Source: an uncultured Clostridium sp.
Lineage (GTDB): Bacteria; Bacillota; Clostridia; TANB77; CAG-508
NCBI GenBank assembly: GCA_900554365.1
Contig: USGY01000006.1
Coordinates: 1 to 57,168 of the forward strand
Length of the DNA stretch: 57,168 nt
Direction of reading: 5' to 3'
Shown piece by piece: positions 18,066 to 26,944 of the stretch. Made by a program: the position numbers and the translations under genes. Under the pieces are notes generated by a model, which was not told where the DNA came from, ran no database searches, and worked only from the letters and a program-made list of their open reading frames with translations. The number at the start of each line of letters is the position of its first letter. Positions within the stretch are counted from its first letter, which is position 1.

Positions 18066-18108
18066 AAAAAGCAGGTATTATCACCAATTTGTGTAATCCT
18101 GCTTTTTT
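18066..18108. terminator. Bidirectional terminator
   Basis: AAAAAGCAGG-TATTA-TCAC pairs with GTG-TAAT-CCTGCTTTTTT. A-run and T-run flank both sides, so it can end both the plus gene at 17992 and the minus gene at 18110. Confidence 0.75.
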
Positions 18109-18109
18109 A

Positions 18110-18523
18110 TTATAATATTTCATTTAGTTTATCTTTTAATGTTTCAAAAATAGATGTATAAGTTTTATCTGATGCAATTTCAATAGCTTTGAAAAGAACA
18201 TTACTTCTTTCATCACATTCTAACATTTTTCCTATTGTTTCTCTTGAATTAGCATCATTTAATCCTAATTCAACTATTTCTAAACATCTGGATAATGTTT
18301 TTGTTTCGCCACCTTTAAATAATAGATAAAATACTATTGATTTTAATAGAGTCTCTGCTGAATCATCCCAATATGGATCTTCTGATTCCTTTACATGAGC
18401 AATCGCATTACAAACTAAATCCATATCTACATCGTCTTTAATATAATCTAAAGGGTTTATCCCTTCTCTTATTAAATTGATTATCTCTGAATTTGTTTTA
18501 ACTATTCTATCATTAACTTGCAT
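18110..18523 (-). CDS. Stand-alone homologue of the VirD4/TraG all-alpha domain
   Basis: A 137-residue protein with no ATPase motifs. It resembles the substrate-recognition (all-alpha) segment of Firmicutes VirD4/TcpA coupling proteins: I-N-P-L-D-Y-I-K-D-D-V-D, then D-P-Y-W-D-D-S-A-E-T-L-L-K-S-I-V-F-Y-L-L, then a helical region ending in T-S-I-F-E-T-L-K-D-K-L. In full coupling proteins this segment lies between Walker A and Walker B. Here it is encoded alone behind AAGGGGTGAT. It could be a decoy or adaptor for substrate choice. It is the last gene of a minus-strand accessory operon. Confidence 0.6.
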   Translation of the reverse strand: MQVNDRIVKTNSEIINLIREGINPLDYIKDDVDMDLVCNAIAHVKESEDPYWDDSAETLLKSIVFYLLFKGGETKTLSRCLEIVELGLNDANSRETIGKMLECDERSNVLFKAIEIASDKTYTSIFETLKDKLNEIL

Positions 18524-18573
18524 ATTATCACCCCTTTTCTTAATATATTTATATAATATTTAATTATATACAT

Positions 18574-19758
18574 TTATAAATCATCCTCTAAAGATTTGCC
18601 GTCCATTTTCCTTCTCATTTGTTCCATTTTTTGTGGATCGGCCATAGAATGTGGTTCTAAATCTTTAAATTTAGACATTTCTTTTTTATAATCTTCTTTT
18701 GCTGCTTCTATTGCATCTCTCATTACACTTTTTATTTGTTGTCCTACCGGTAAATTTCTATATTCTCCATTCTTCGATAAACGATTTACAAACTCTTGAT
18801 GTTTATCTTGGCATTCACTGATTGTTGGTGTTTCTTGTGCTGCTGGTAATAATAGAGATTCTTGTTCTTTAACAAATCTATCTATAAAAGGTATTTTTCT
18901 TAACAATGTATTTTTAGATAACATATCAGCAATTCTTTGTTTAAATCCCACTTTTTGTGGTTCAACATCTCTTTGTTCTTTGCTTGGTGGTTCAAATATT
19001 GGTACATCAGCAGGTCCTTGCTCTAAATCTTTTGCTTGCTCTGGTAATATTTGATTTATTTCAGCAAAGGTTGTACATTTTGTTCCATATTCATTTTCAA
19101 TTATTTCTACTGCTTTTTGAATAAGCTCTGTTACTGATATGTTCTTGCCATTTAAAGGATATATAGTATATTTTCTATATAATTTATTAAATTCTGGATT
19201 ATTGTGTAAAAATTGTGATAATTTTGAGCCTTGTCCGTTTAACATACCTAATTCCATTTCTAAAATGTTATTAAAACTTGATATATTATTACTATAACAT
19301 TGTTGTTCAGTTACATTTTCAGACCTTTCAAAAAAATCAGTATCTATAACTTTTATACATCCATTTTGTTCATCCCACATAATATTACCTTGATTAACAT
19401 CTTGGAATAAAACTTTTTCTTTAGATAATGCTTGTAAATCCATCTCTACTTTTTTTATTGAATCTATAAGCATTTGTATATCTAATGTAGCTATAATTTC
19501 ATGTAGTTTTTGACCTTTTACATATTCCATTGAATATCCTGCAAATTCTCCATCTATTGATATTTCTTGTTGAGGAAATACACAAGTAGAATTTGATAAT
19601 CCAACTAATTGAGAAAATGCTTCAGGTGTAAACATTTTTTTACCACTTTCATTAAATAATTTCACAACAGTAGTATCATCATATTTATATACAACAGAGC
19701 AAGCACCTCTGCCTAATTCTGTCATATCTTCTATGTTAATTTGTATATTATTATCCAT
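18574..19758 (-). CDS. Protein-kinase-like protein with C-terminal extension
   Basis: A 394-residue protein from ATG 19758, which has GGAG just upstream; ATG 19773 has none. Residues 1-160 follow the kinase plan: glycine loop L-G-R-G-A-C-S-V-V-Y, lysine in V-V-K-L-F, hinge S-M-E-Y-V-K-G, catalytic loop F-Q-D-V-N-Q-G-N-I and metal site V-I-D-T-D-F-F. The HRD histidine is Gln and DFG is DTD-F, yet the catalytic Asp, Asn and Lys are present, so activity is plausible. Residues 230-394 are Pro/Glu/Lys-rich and helical. It is part of an operon with a membrane protein and a Sel1 protein. Confidence 0.65.
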   Translation of the reverse strand: MDNNIQINIEDMTELGRGACSVVYKYDDTTVVKLFNESGKKMFTPEAFSQLVGLSNSTCVFPQQEISIDGEFAGYSMEYVKGQKLHEIIATLDIQMLIDSIKKVEMDLQALSKEKVLFQDVNQGNIMWDEQNGCIKVIDTDFFERSENVTEQQCYSNNISSFNNILEMELGMLNGQGSKLSQFLHNNPEFNKLYRKYTIYPLNGKNISVTELIQKAVEIIENEYGTKCTTFAEINQILPEQAKDLEQGPADVPIFEPPSKEQRDVEPQKVGFKQRIADMLSKNTLLRKIPFIDRFVKEQESLLLPAAQETPTISECQDKHQEFVNRLSKNGEYRNLPVGQQIKSVMRDAIEAAKEDYKKEMSKFKDLEPHSMADPQKMEQMRRKMDGKSLEDDL

Positions 19759-19774
19759 CTTAATTTTCTCCATT

Positions 19775-20707
19775 TTATTTTAATATTAAGAAAAATATAA
19801 TACTTAATACTAATTGAATAAGGACAATTATTTTTGTTATTTTATATATTTTTTCTATTAATAATCTTTTTTTGCCATTGTTAGCAAAGTTACCAATTTG
19901 CACTTCACAATGACCAACAAAATCTTCAACATCATCAACATATACTGATTTATGAGAAGATGAACTATAATGAGAATATCTTGTTTTTGGAATTATATTT
20001 CTATAAAAGTTCATCATTATAGGATATCCCAACATATTTCCTGATATTGCTGCAACAAACCATTGTCCAAATACTAAAGCATATTTATTACCCATTAATT
20101 GCACAAATATTTCTGGCAAACTTGTCTTATTTGCTAGTAAAATTAAATATATTATGTATGAAAGTACAAAGCCTATTGATAAACAGAAACTTTGTATTCT
20201 AAGGTTTCTATTTTTAACAGTTTTATTATATCTATCTTCGCTATTTTCCAATATATTTCTTAATGTAGAATGTAAATTATATGTTTCATTTTCTAGTTCT
20301 TTTCCGTCAACTGTCATAAAAATTGTATCATCATGAAATGTAATATGTGCATGCACATTTCTATATACACTATTTTTTATATCTTCAGAGTTATCCTCAT
20401 AAGATATATAATAATATATATTTACTCTTTTCACTAAACTAGGATTTGCAAGATTTCCTGCAAACCAATTATAATCAGATTGGGTAAGAGACTTATTATC
20501 TATAAATGTAATTTCATATTCAATTTTAGAACTATCAGATAATTTACATTTAAAAATTTGCTCATAACGATCTAATCCTTGATTTCTCTTTAATTCTTCA
20601 TTATATAATCTTTTATATTCTTCTAATTTATCTTCCAAATAATTTGCAACCTCAAGAATGGTATCTACTGTAATTATTTTATTTACGATTGTTTCTTCAT
20701 TTGCCAT
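19775..20707 (-). CDS. Membrane protein with N-terminal soluble domain, unknown function
   Basis: A 310-residue protein. Residues 1-165 form a soluble region rich in Asp/Asn with beta strands (Y-E-I-T-F-I-D-N, I-Y-Y-Y-I-S-Y-E-D). Hydrophobic segments follow at about 175-195, 210-235 and 287-308. No family is recognised. The stop lies 16 bases before the kinase-like ATG, and AGGGAAAAAT precedes its own start. Probably acts with the kinase-like protein at the membrane. Confidence 0.5.
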   Translation of the reverse strand: MANEETIVNKIITVDTILEVANYLEDKLEEYKRLYNEELKRNQGLDRYEQIFKCKLSDSSKIEYEITFIDNKSLTQSDYNWFAGNLANPSLVKRVNIYYYISYEDNSEDIKNSVYRNVHAHITFHDDTIFMTVDGKELENETYNLHSTLRNILENSEDRYNKTVKNRNLRIQSFCLSIGFVLSYIIYLILLANKTSLPEIFVQLMGNKYALVFGQWFVAAISGNMLGYPIMMNFYRNIIPKTRYSHYSSSSHKSVYVDDVEDFVGHCEVQIGNFANNGKKRLLIEKIYKITKIIVLIQLVLSIIFFLILK

Positions 20708-20733
20708 ATTTTTCCCTCCAATTATTGATTTAT

Positions 20734-23700
20734 TTAAAATATTTCAATTACTTTAATTTGTAAATGGTATGTTGATGGAAGTACATAATCATATGTATTT
20801 CCTTTATCGATTTTTAATGTAATTTTACCATCTAAAGTTTCTCCTATTAACATACTATCATTAAGTTCTAATTCAACATATTGAGAATCTATCTTTTTTA
20901 CTGTGATATCGGTACTACAATTATTTCCTTGTATAGTTAGTGTTGAATTTTCTATAACCTCATATTCATTTTCTGTTTTATCGTATGTAACATAGTTTTG
21001 AGTTTCTGTATCATATAAAGCATAATCTCTAGAAAACCTTAAGACCGCTTTTTTAGCAATATCATTTTTCTTGTTTCCTGTAATATTTCTTTCTTTTAGT
21101 GCTTCATCTACTACTTTAGTTACTTCTGTTTTTGCTGTGTCAAAATCTAATGTAGGTTCTACTTTTGTAAAATATTTTGTATTTCCACCAGATTGTGAAC
21201 AACCACCTTCACCCCAATAATAAATCCATTGAATAACCATATATCCCAAATCTTCAATATATTTAATTGAATTATTCCAAAATTCTATTTGTCTATCATC
21301 AGTTTTTAATAAGTTGATTTTTTCTTGAAGATTTAATTCTTTTATCTTTTCTTTTTCATAGTCATTCATAGAATAATTATAGATAAATTCTAATTCTTCT
21401 TCAGCTAATTCTTTTGTTACTTTAAAACTATTCTTAATTTGTTGCATTTTATTATTCAAGAAATTTTGAGCAACTTCATATCCAGTGTTAGCATACATTT
21501 TTATAAATTGCAAACAACGCATTTTAACAAAGTTTTCATACTCTTTACTTTCTCTAATATCATCTTCTGAATAATCTACTAAAAATGATTGTATTTTTGG
21601 ATCTTTTGTTAGTTTTTCTATTTCAAAAAGACATTCATATTCCTCATCTTCAGGGTATTTCGATTTGTACTCTTTTCTCATTTCTTGCAATACATTTGTT
21701 ATTATTTCAGTTGCTTCTATGCATCCTTGACTTGCTGCTTCTTGTATAAGTTCAATACCTTGTTTTTTATAATATGGTATTTCGAGATAACGCTTTCCTA
21801 TTAGTAATTGTATTTCAGGATCATTTGTTGTTGTTTCTATGTGAACTATACAACTATCTCTATTTTCTTTAGATATTTCTGGATTTTGCTTTTTACTAAT
21901 AAATAAATATTCTAATCCTTTTTTTATATTTTTTTCTACAAAATCACCATTTATAAATAATTTTCCAACAAATATTAGAGCTGCATCATCCTTTTTTTGT
22001 AATAATTCTCTTATATAAGAATCAATACTTGGATATTCATACGATTTTACAATACAAGTTGCATAGAAAATTACATCTTCATCACTAACGAATGTTTTTG
22101 GAACTTCTAAAAATTTATTATCTGTTCTACATTTATCAATTTTTGCCTTTAGTCTATTTACTATATCATCATATTCTTCGTTTCTTAAATGTGCTAATCT
22201 TCGATGATATTCTCTAGCTGGATGTTTATATGGTATTTGCTTTAACATATATTGGAATAAGTCCATTTCAGAATTTAGCAATTCAAACATCTTATTTAAG
22301 TTTTGTTCTTCTTCAGGTCTTAATGCCAAAAGATAATATATTAGTGCTATACATAAATCTATTTCTATTTTTTCAAAATATTCTTTTGCCTTTTTTTCAT
22401 CTTTATATGTTCCATATTTTCCTAGATATATAAGTGCTAATTTATAATACACATCATCTTTTTTCTCATTTATAATATCTTCAAAATATTCTTTAGCTTT
22501 TTGACAATCAAAATTAACACCATTTCCCAACAAATACATTTCTCCTAAATAAAATTTAGAATTATAAATGTTAGAAGAATATACTTTATCGCTATTTAAA
22601 GCTCTATTAAAATATTCAAAGGCCTTTTGATAGTCTTGTTGTACACTTCTTCCTAAATAATAGCATTCTCCTAAATGGAAAGCAGCTTCTTCATAATTAT
22701 CTTTATGTACTAAATCATAAAACATTTTATATGCTTGTTCATAACTCTTTTCAACACCTGTACCTGCATAATAAGCATACGCTATACAATATTTTGCTCT
22801 TAAATTATGTGGATCTTTTTTTAGTGTTTCCTTATAGTAAAACATTGCTTTTTCATAATCAACATCCACGCCTAATCCAAAATGGTATATTTCGCCTAAA
22901 TAGAAAATACTTTTAATATGCCCTTTTTCATTAGCCAATCTATTTAAAATGTTAAAAGCTTGTTTTTCATCTTTATATGTTCCTTCTCCATTTAAAAAGC
23001 ATAATGCTACATTATATGTGGCTTTAATATTTCCCATTAAACTTGCATTAGCCCATAATTCAAATGCTTTTTCCTGATTTTTTTCTATGCCTTCACCATA
23101 AAAATATCTGTAAGCCAATTCATTTATTGCTTCTGCATCTCCTGCATCAACCATTTCATTTATCTTTTCTAATGCTACATTTTTTAAATTTCTCTCTTGT
23201 TCTTCTTGAACATTCTTAGAATCAAGTTTTAAAAGAGATTTTTCAATTATCTCTAATACACTTTTTAATGGTTTATCACTGTCAAGCATTCTCACAATTT
23301 CAGAAAATTCATTTAATTGTTCATTAGCAGTAATTTCGTTTAAATTACCTCTAATAACTTCTTGTAATTTGCTACTATCTTTAATTTGTTCAATCAAAAG
23401 AGATATACTTAATTGGTTATTATTTAATAAATTAGCCACTATTCCCAAACCTAATAACCTTCTAGCTGAATCAGACCAGAAAATATCTACTTCATCATCT
23501 TCTATACTATTAACCACAAAATCATTTATTAGACTAACAAGTGCAAAAGTTATTCCGTTATTTTTATATTCATTATTTATTTTAATTATTTTTTGTTCTT
23601 GTAAATTATCAGTTTCTATATTATCTTCTTCACTTTCTTCTGATTCATTCAAGAAAATATCATCTAATTCTACTGCATCAAAGTTTGGTTCTAATTTCTC

Positions 23701-25014
23701 TTTTGTTCCTTTTATAACAAACATTATCTCATTATAAAACTCTTTCCAATTTTCAGGATAATCCGTTCCTGAGTATCTTTTACTGCTTTCTCCTGTTTTT
23801 ATTTGAATTTTCCAATTAACTTCGTTTGGAATAAATTTAGTAAAATATTTATCCCAATTATTCGTATAATTCAAAACAACATTTGAGATATTTTTAAATT
23901 GATCTATTTCTATTTGTTTTTTACCAACATATTTGATACCATCAACAAATTGCTTAATTTCATTTGGTTTTATTCTATATTTATCGTTCTCTATAACTAT
24001 TAATATTTCTGTTATCTCGTTTTCTTTGCTATTGTCATTTGAAATAGTCTTTTTTATATTTTGTTCTGGTAATTTATTTCTACTTTTTTGTTCTTTTTCA
24101 AATTCTTTATAATTTTCCATTATTCTATTTACAACATTGTCAACATCTGTTTCACTATCAATAGAAGATAGTATTTTGCAACTTTCTTCAAAATTAGTTT
24201 CAATAAATGTATCTAATATGTGAGTTGTTTCAATAATTGCTTTTTTATATAAGTTATTATTTAGTGTTTTTGTATAATTAAAGTTAATTCTGCATGGATG
24301 CTTTACTGGTAGTTGCTCAATTTTTTGTTGGAAATCTGTAGCTTTTATTAAATTTTTACAATCAATTATTCTCCACGAATCTTCCATTTGAGTTGCAAGA
24401 GTATAATATATAGCAGCTTTTATAATAGCAACATCATATGATTGAACATCGCTTCTCTCAACAAATAAAAAGAAATCATTATAAAAATCAGACCAATTAT
24501 ATGGATATTGTCCTTTTCCAATGAATTTTTTTATATCTCCGTTTTGCAGTGTTAAATCAATTTCCCAACTGATAATATCGGATTTTTTCTCATCAATATA
24601 TTCTTCATTCCATGAATATAATCTTTCTAATGCGGTATTAACAAAAAAATTAAAATCGCTACTTGAAATATCCTCTTTTTGAATATCTGTTATATTATTT
24701 TCTTGTGCTTTCTGATATCTAATTAAATCTGGTGTAATTAAATATATATAATTATTAATCATAATTTTTACTACTTTAACATCAGTTAACAATTTTTTCC
24801 ATTCAATTTTTTTATCAATTTCATTTATATATTCAATATACATATTTTTTTTTGTTTCTGGTGAAGGATGTATCATAATACTGCTACTATCATTTTGTTG
24901 TAATATTGTCAATTCTTCTATTTTATTTTTTAATTTTGTTTTCTCTCTTTCTAACTCAACTATTGTACGATTTTTTAATTTATCTGCCACATAAAGTTCT
25001 GCTGAAATCATCAT
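20734..25014 (-). CDS. Large Sel1-repeat protein with VirD4-like and YPxNW modules
   Basis: A 1426-residue protein. Its modules in order are a coiled N-terminus; a first W-x-I...Y-P-x-N-W module (about residues 140-185); a second one (about 385-430, with Y-S-G-T-D-Y-P-E-N-W); a segment like the coupling-protein all-alpha domain (D-I-F-W-S-D-S-A-R-R-L-L-G, about 505-600); at least seven Sel1-type repeats (about 625-895, such as A-Y-R-Y-F-Y-G-E-G-I-E-K-N-Q-E-K-A-F); further helical repeats; and a beta-rich C-terminus. Sel1 repeats are protein-binding scaffolds. The start is taken at ATG 25014, 9 bases after AAAGAAAG. It carries no in-frame CGG. First gene of the minus-strand accessory operon. 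Confidence 0.65.
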   Translation of the reverse strand: MMISAELYVADKLKNRTIVELEREKTKLKNKIEELTILQQNDSSSIMIHPSPETKKNMYIEYINEIDKKIEWKKLLTDVKVVKIMINNYIYLITPDLIRYQKAQENNITDIQKEDISSSDFNFFVNTALERLYSWNEEYIDEKKSDIISWEIDLTLQNGDIKKFIGKGQYPYNWSDFYNDFFLFVERSDVQSYDVAIIKAAIYYTLATQMEDSWRIIDCKNLIKATDFQQKIEQLPVKHPCRINFNYTKTLNNNLYKKAIIETTHILDTFIETNFEESCKILSSIDSETDVDNVVNRIMENYKEFEKEQKSRNKLPEQNIKKTISNDNSKENEITEILIVIENDKYRIKPNEIKQFVDGIKYVGKKQIEIDQFKNISNVVLNYTNNWDKYFTKFIPNEVNWKIQIKTGESSKRYSGTDYPENWKEFYNEIMFVIKGTKEKLEPNFDAVELDDIFLNESEESEEDNIETDNLQEQKIIKINNEYKNNGITFALVSLINDFVVNSIEDDEVDIFWSDSARRLLGLGIVANLLNNNQLSISLLIEQIKDSSKLQEVIRGNLNEITANEQLNEFSEIVRMLDSDKPLKSVLEIIEKSLLKLDSKNVQEEQERNLKNVALEKINEMVDAGDAEAINELAYRYFYGEGIEKNQEKAFELWANASLMGNIKATYNVALCFLNGEGTYKDEKQAFNILNRLANEKGHIKSIFYLGEIYHFGLGVDVDYEKAMFYYKETLKKDPHNLRAKYCIAYAYYAGTGVEKSYEQAYKMFYDLVHKDNYEEAAFHLGECYYLGRSVQQDYQKAFEYFNRALNSDKVYSSNIYNSKFYLGEMYLLGNGVNFDCQKAKEYFEDIINEKKDDVYYKLALIYLGKYGTYKDEKKAKEYFEKIEIDLCIALIYYLLALRPEEEQNLNKMFELLNSEMDLFQYMLKQIPYKHPAREYHRRLAHLRNEEYDDIVNRLKAKIDKCRTDNKFLEVPKTFVSDEDVIFYATCIVKSYEYPSIDSYIRELLQKKDDAALIFVGKLFINGDFVEKNIKKGLEYLFISKKQNPEISKENRDSCIVHIETTTNDPEIQLLIGKRYLEIPYYKKQGIELIQEAASQGCIEATEIITNVLQEMRKEYKSKYPEDEEYECLFEIEKLTKDPKIQSFLVDYSEDDIRESKEYENFVKMRCLQFIKMYANTGYEVAQNFLNNKMQQIKNSFKVTKELAEEELEFIYNYSMNDYEKEKIKELNLQEKINLLKTDDRQIEFWNNSIKYIEDLGYMVIQWIYYWGEGGCSQSGGNTKYFTKVEPTLDFDTAKTEVTKVVDEALKERNITGNKKNDIAKKAVLRFSRDYALYDTETQNYVTYDKTENEYEVIENSTLTIQGNNCSTDITVKKIDSQYVELELNDSMLIGETLDGKITLKIDKGNTYDYVLPSTYHLQIKVIEIF

Positions 25015-25079
25015 ATAAATCAACTTCTTTCTTTAATTCTAATAATCCATGTTCATAATATCATAAGAATTTAAAAAAA

Positions 25080-25118
25080 ACAACAATTCAGGCAATATAT
25101 TTTAGCCTTTATTGTTGT
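25080..25118. terminator. Terminator after the 25130-26344 gene
   Basis: ACAACAAT (25080-25087) pairs with ATTGTTGT (25111-25118), with an inner AGGC/GCCT stem. A-rich on the left strand, so it works for the minus gene ending at 25130. Its outer stem is the same as in the hairpin at 26390-26428. Confidence 0.65.
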
Positions 25119-25129
25119 ACTTTTATAAT

Positions 25130-26344
25130 TTAATTAATTAAATCTGTTATATCTTCAAAACCATTTATATCTTGTTTCTTCATATTAGTATTTTGTGGTT
25201 GTTGTTCTTCGCTATTATCAGTGTATTTTTTAAATTCTTCTAGTAACATTTGAAATATAAGAGTTTCGTTAATACTAACATATTTTTTATATCTTCCTAT
25301 ACCATCATCTAGGCAATCTCGTAATTCCCAAAATGCTTGTTCTAAATCGTTTTTTTCTAAACAATTCAAACAATTTTTATAGCAAATAATTTGTCTGCAT
25401 GTAATAGGTCTTAATAATTCTTGTCTATATTCATCTTCTATTTGATATTCACTTGGTTTATTATATGGAATATTTCTTTCTATAAATCTCATATATGCTT
25501 TTACTTCGCTTAACCAATACCATAGCTTGTTAATTTTTAGTTTTAGTGTATTTGTCTTATTTTCTAAAATATCAACTATTCTGCTATATTCAAATATATA
25601 GTTAGGTGTAGATTTTTTTGATGTAATTCTATATACTAAATTCCATACATCTTGATCAGATTCAAATTTTAAAAAATCATCTACATGATTACTATTTTTC
25701 ATATATTGACTTATTTTAGATTCTATATTGCAAACTAATTTATTAAAATCCAAATCACTTAAATTATTCATATAATAATTTATTATTGCATACATTTTTG
25801 ATGCAGGATGGTCAGTTGGAAGTAGTTTTACTTTAGAAAAATATTCATAATATTTTAAAGCAGCTAAACATGTTCCTAAATTTTGATTTGCATCATCTTT
25901 TACTGCTAATACATAATAAATAAGCGATGCTACAATATATTCTTCAATATAGTCAAATTTTTCACTTATAATATAGTCTAATAACATTTTTTCTAATTCA
26001 AACCAATTTCCAGGATATTCATCGCAAAATAAAGTCTTTACTTTGTTATTATAGTCTATTGTCTTAATGGTCCAATATAAATCGCAAGTACCAGAATATT
26101 TTAATGTATCCCATCTATTTGTTATCTGATTAAATTTACTTATAATTTCTTCAAACTGTTCTTTTTCTAGAGGTATTTTTATTATGTTTTTATAAAGATT
26201 TTCTGGTATAGAAATATTAATAAAGTCATTATCAGTAACTTTAACATCAGCAGCTATTGTTTGAAAATATGATATTTCAGTCTCATTTATTTTATAATGT
26301 TTCATTCCATCATAAATAATAATCTCTTTTAAATTTTGTCCCAT
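25130..26344 (-). CDS. Accessory protein with one YPxNW module
   Basis: A 404-residue protein behind TAGGAGGATAAATTT. The N-terminal 125 residues end in a W-x-I...D-E-Y-P-G-N-W-F-E-L module shared with the 20734-25014 and 28673-29786 proteins. The rest is helical with Cys/Tyr-rich stretches (I-I-C-Y-K-N-C-L-N-C-L) and a polar Gln/Asn tail. No known family. It is flanked by two terminators with identical outer stems, so it forms its own transcription unit. Confidence 0.5.
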   Translation of the reverse strand: MGQNLKEIIIYDGMKHYKINETEISYFQTIAADVKVTDNDFINISIPENLYKNIIKIPLEKEQFEEIISKFNQITNRWDTLKYSGTCDLYWTIKTIDYNNKVKTLFCDEYPGNWFELEKMLLDYIISEKFDYIEEYIVASLIYYVLAVKDDANQNLGTCLAALKYYEYFSKVKLLPTDHPASKMYAIINYYMNNLSDLDFNKLVCNIESKISQYMKNSNHVDDFLKFESDQDVWNLVYRITSKKSTPNYIFEYSRIVDILENKTNTLKLKINKLWYWLSEVKAYMRFIERNIPYNKPSEYQIEDEYRQELLRPITCRQIICYKNCLNCLEKNDLEQAFWELRDCLDDGIGRYKKYVSINETLIFQMLLEEFKKYTDNSEEQQPQNTNMKKQDINGFEDITDLIN

Positions 26345-26389
26345 AAATTTATCCTCCTACAAGAATTTTATCACAAAGGAAATAAAAAT

Positions 26390-26428
26390 ACAACAATGCA
26401 GATTAGTATATTAAATCTTAATTGTTGT
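26390..26428. terminator. Terminator after the 26431-26763 gene
   Basis: ACAACAAT (26390-26397) pairs with ATTGTTGT (26421-26428), with inner GATT/AATC. It is A/T-flanked on both sides. Confidence 0.6.
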
Positions 26429-26430
26429 TT

Positions 26431-26763
26431 TTATAGGTTATCAAGAAACTCTTTTATTGCACCATTTAATAATCTAGTAACTGAAATTCCTGTTTTGTCA
26501 TGATATTTAGTTAATTGTTTTATATTCTTTTTTCTTAACATTAAATTTCTATAAGTTACTGTTTCTTTTTTTGGTTTAGCATAATAATTAGGATTATTTC
26601 TTTCAATGTATTCTTCTATTGCTACATTGATAATTTCACTTATTTTGGCATCATAAGTTGTTTTTGTTAATCCTATTATTTTTTCATATAAGCTATCATC
26701 AACATTTATTGATTTAGATATAGCTTTATTATCAAGTGTATATAACTTATCTCTTATACTCAA
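26431..26763 (-). CDS. Ribbon-helix-helix-like DNA-binding protein
   Basis: A 110-residue protein from TTG 26763, 8 bases after GGAGGT. The pattern K-S-I-N-V-D-D-S-L-Y-E-K-I-I followed by S-E-I-I-N-V-A-I-E-E-Y-I and a second similar unit at the C-terminus (K-N-I-K-Q-L-T-K-Y-H-D-K-T-G-I-S) resembles MobC/CopG-type ribbon-helix-helix proteins. These repress transcription or assist relaxases at oriT. It lies next to the divergent start of the plus-strand accessory genes and may control both. Confidence 0.5.
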   Translation of the reverse strand: MSIRDKLYTLDNKAISKSINVDDSLYEKIIGLTKTTYDAKISEIINVAIEEYIERNNPNYYAKPKKETVTYRNLMLRKKNIKQLTKYHDKTGISVTRLLNGAIKEFLDNL

Positions 26764-26878
26764 GATACTTACCTCCAATAATATTATTACAATAATCAAA
26801 GGCATTATACTTTATTCTTTAAATATAAAATACTGATTTTGCTTGTGGTTATACGAACAATAAACATTGTATAAATTA

Positions 26879-26907
26879 TTGTTTTTTTTTATTTATTATG
26901 ATAATAT
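26879..26907 (+). promoter_or_regulatory. Promoter of the 26945-32293 accessory unit
   Basis: TTGTTT (26879-26884), 17-base spacer, TAATAT (26902-26907), 38 bases before ATG 26945. It is divergent to the ribbon-helix-helix gene. Confidence 0.5.
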
Positions 26908-26944
26908 ATTTTTAGGTACGTAAATTATGAAAGAAGGGTTTTTT

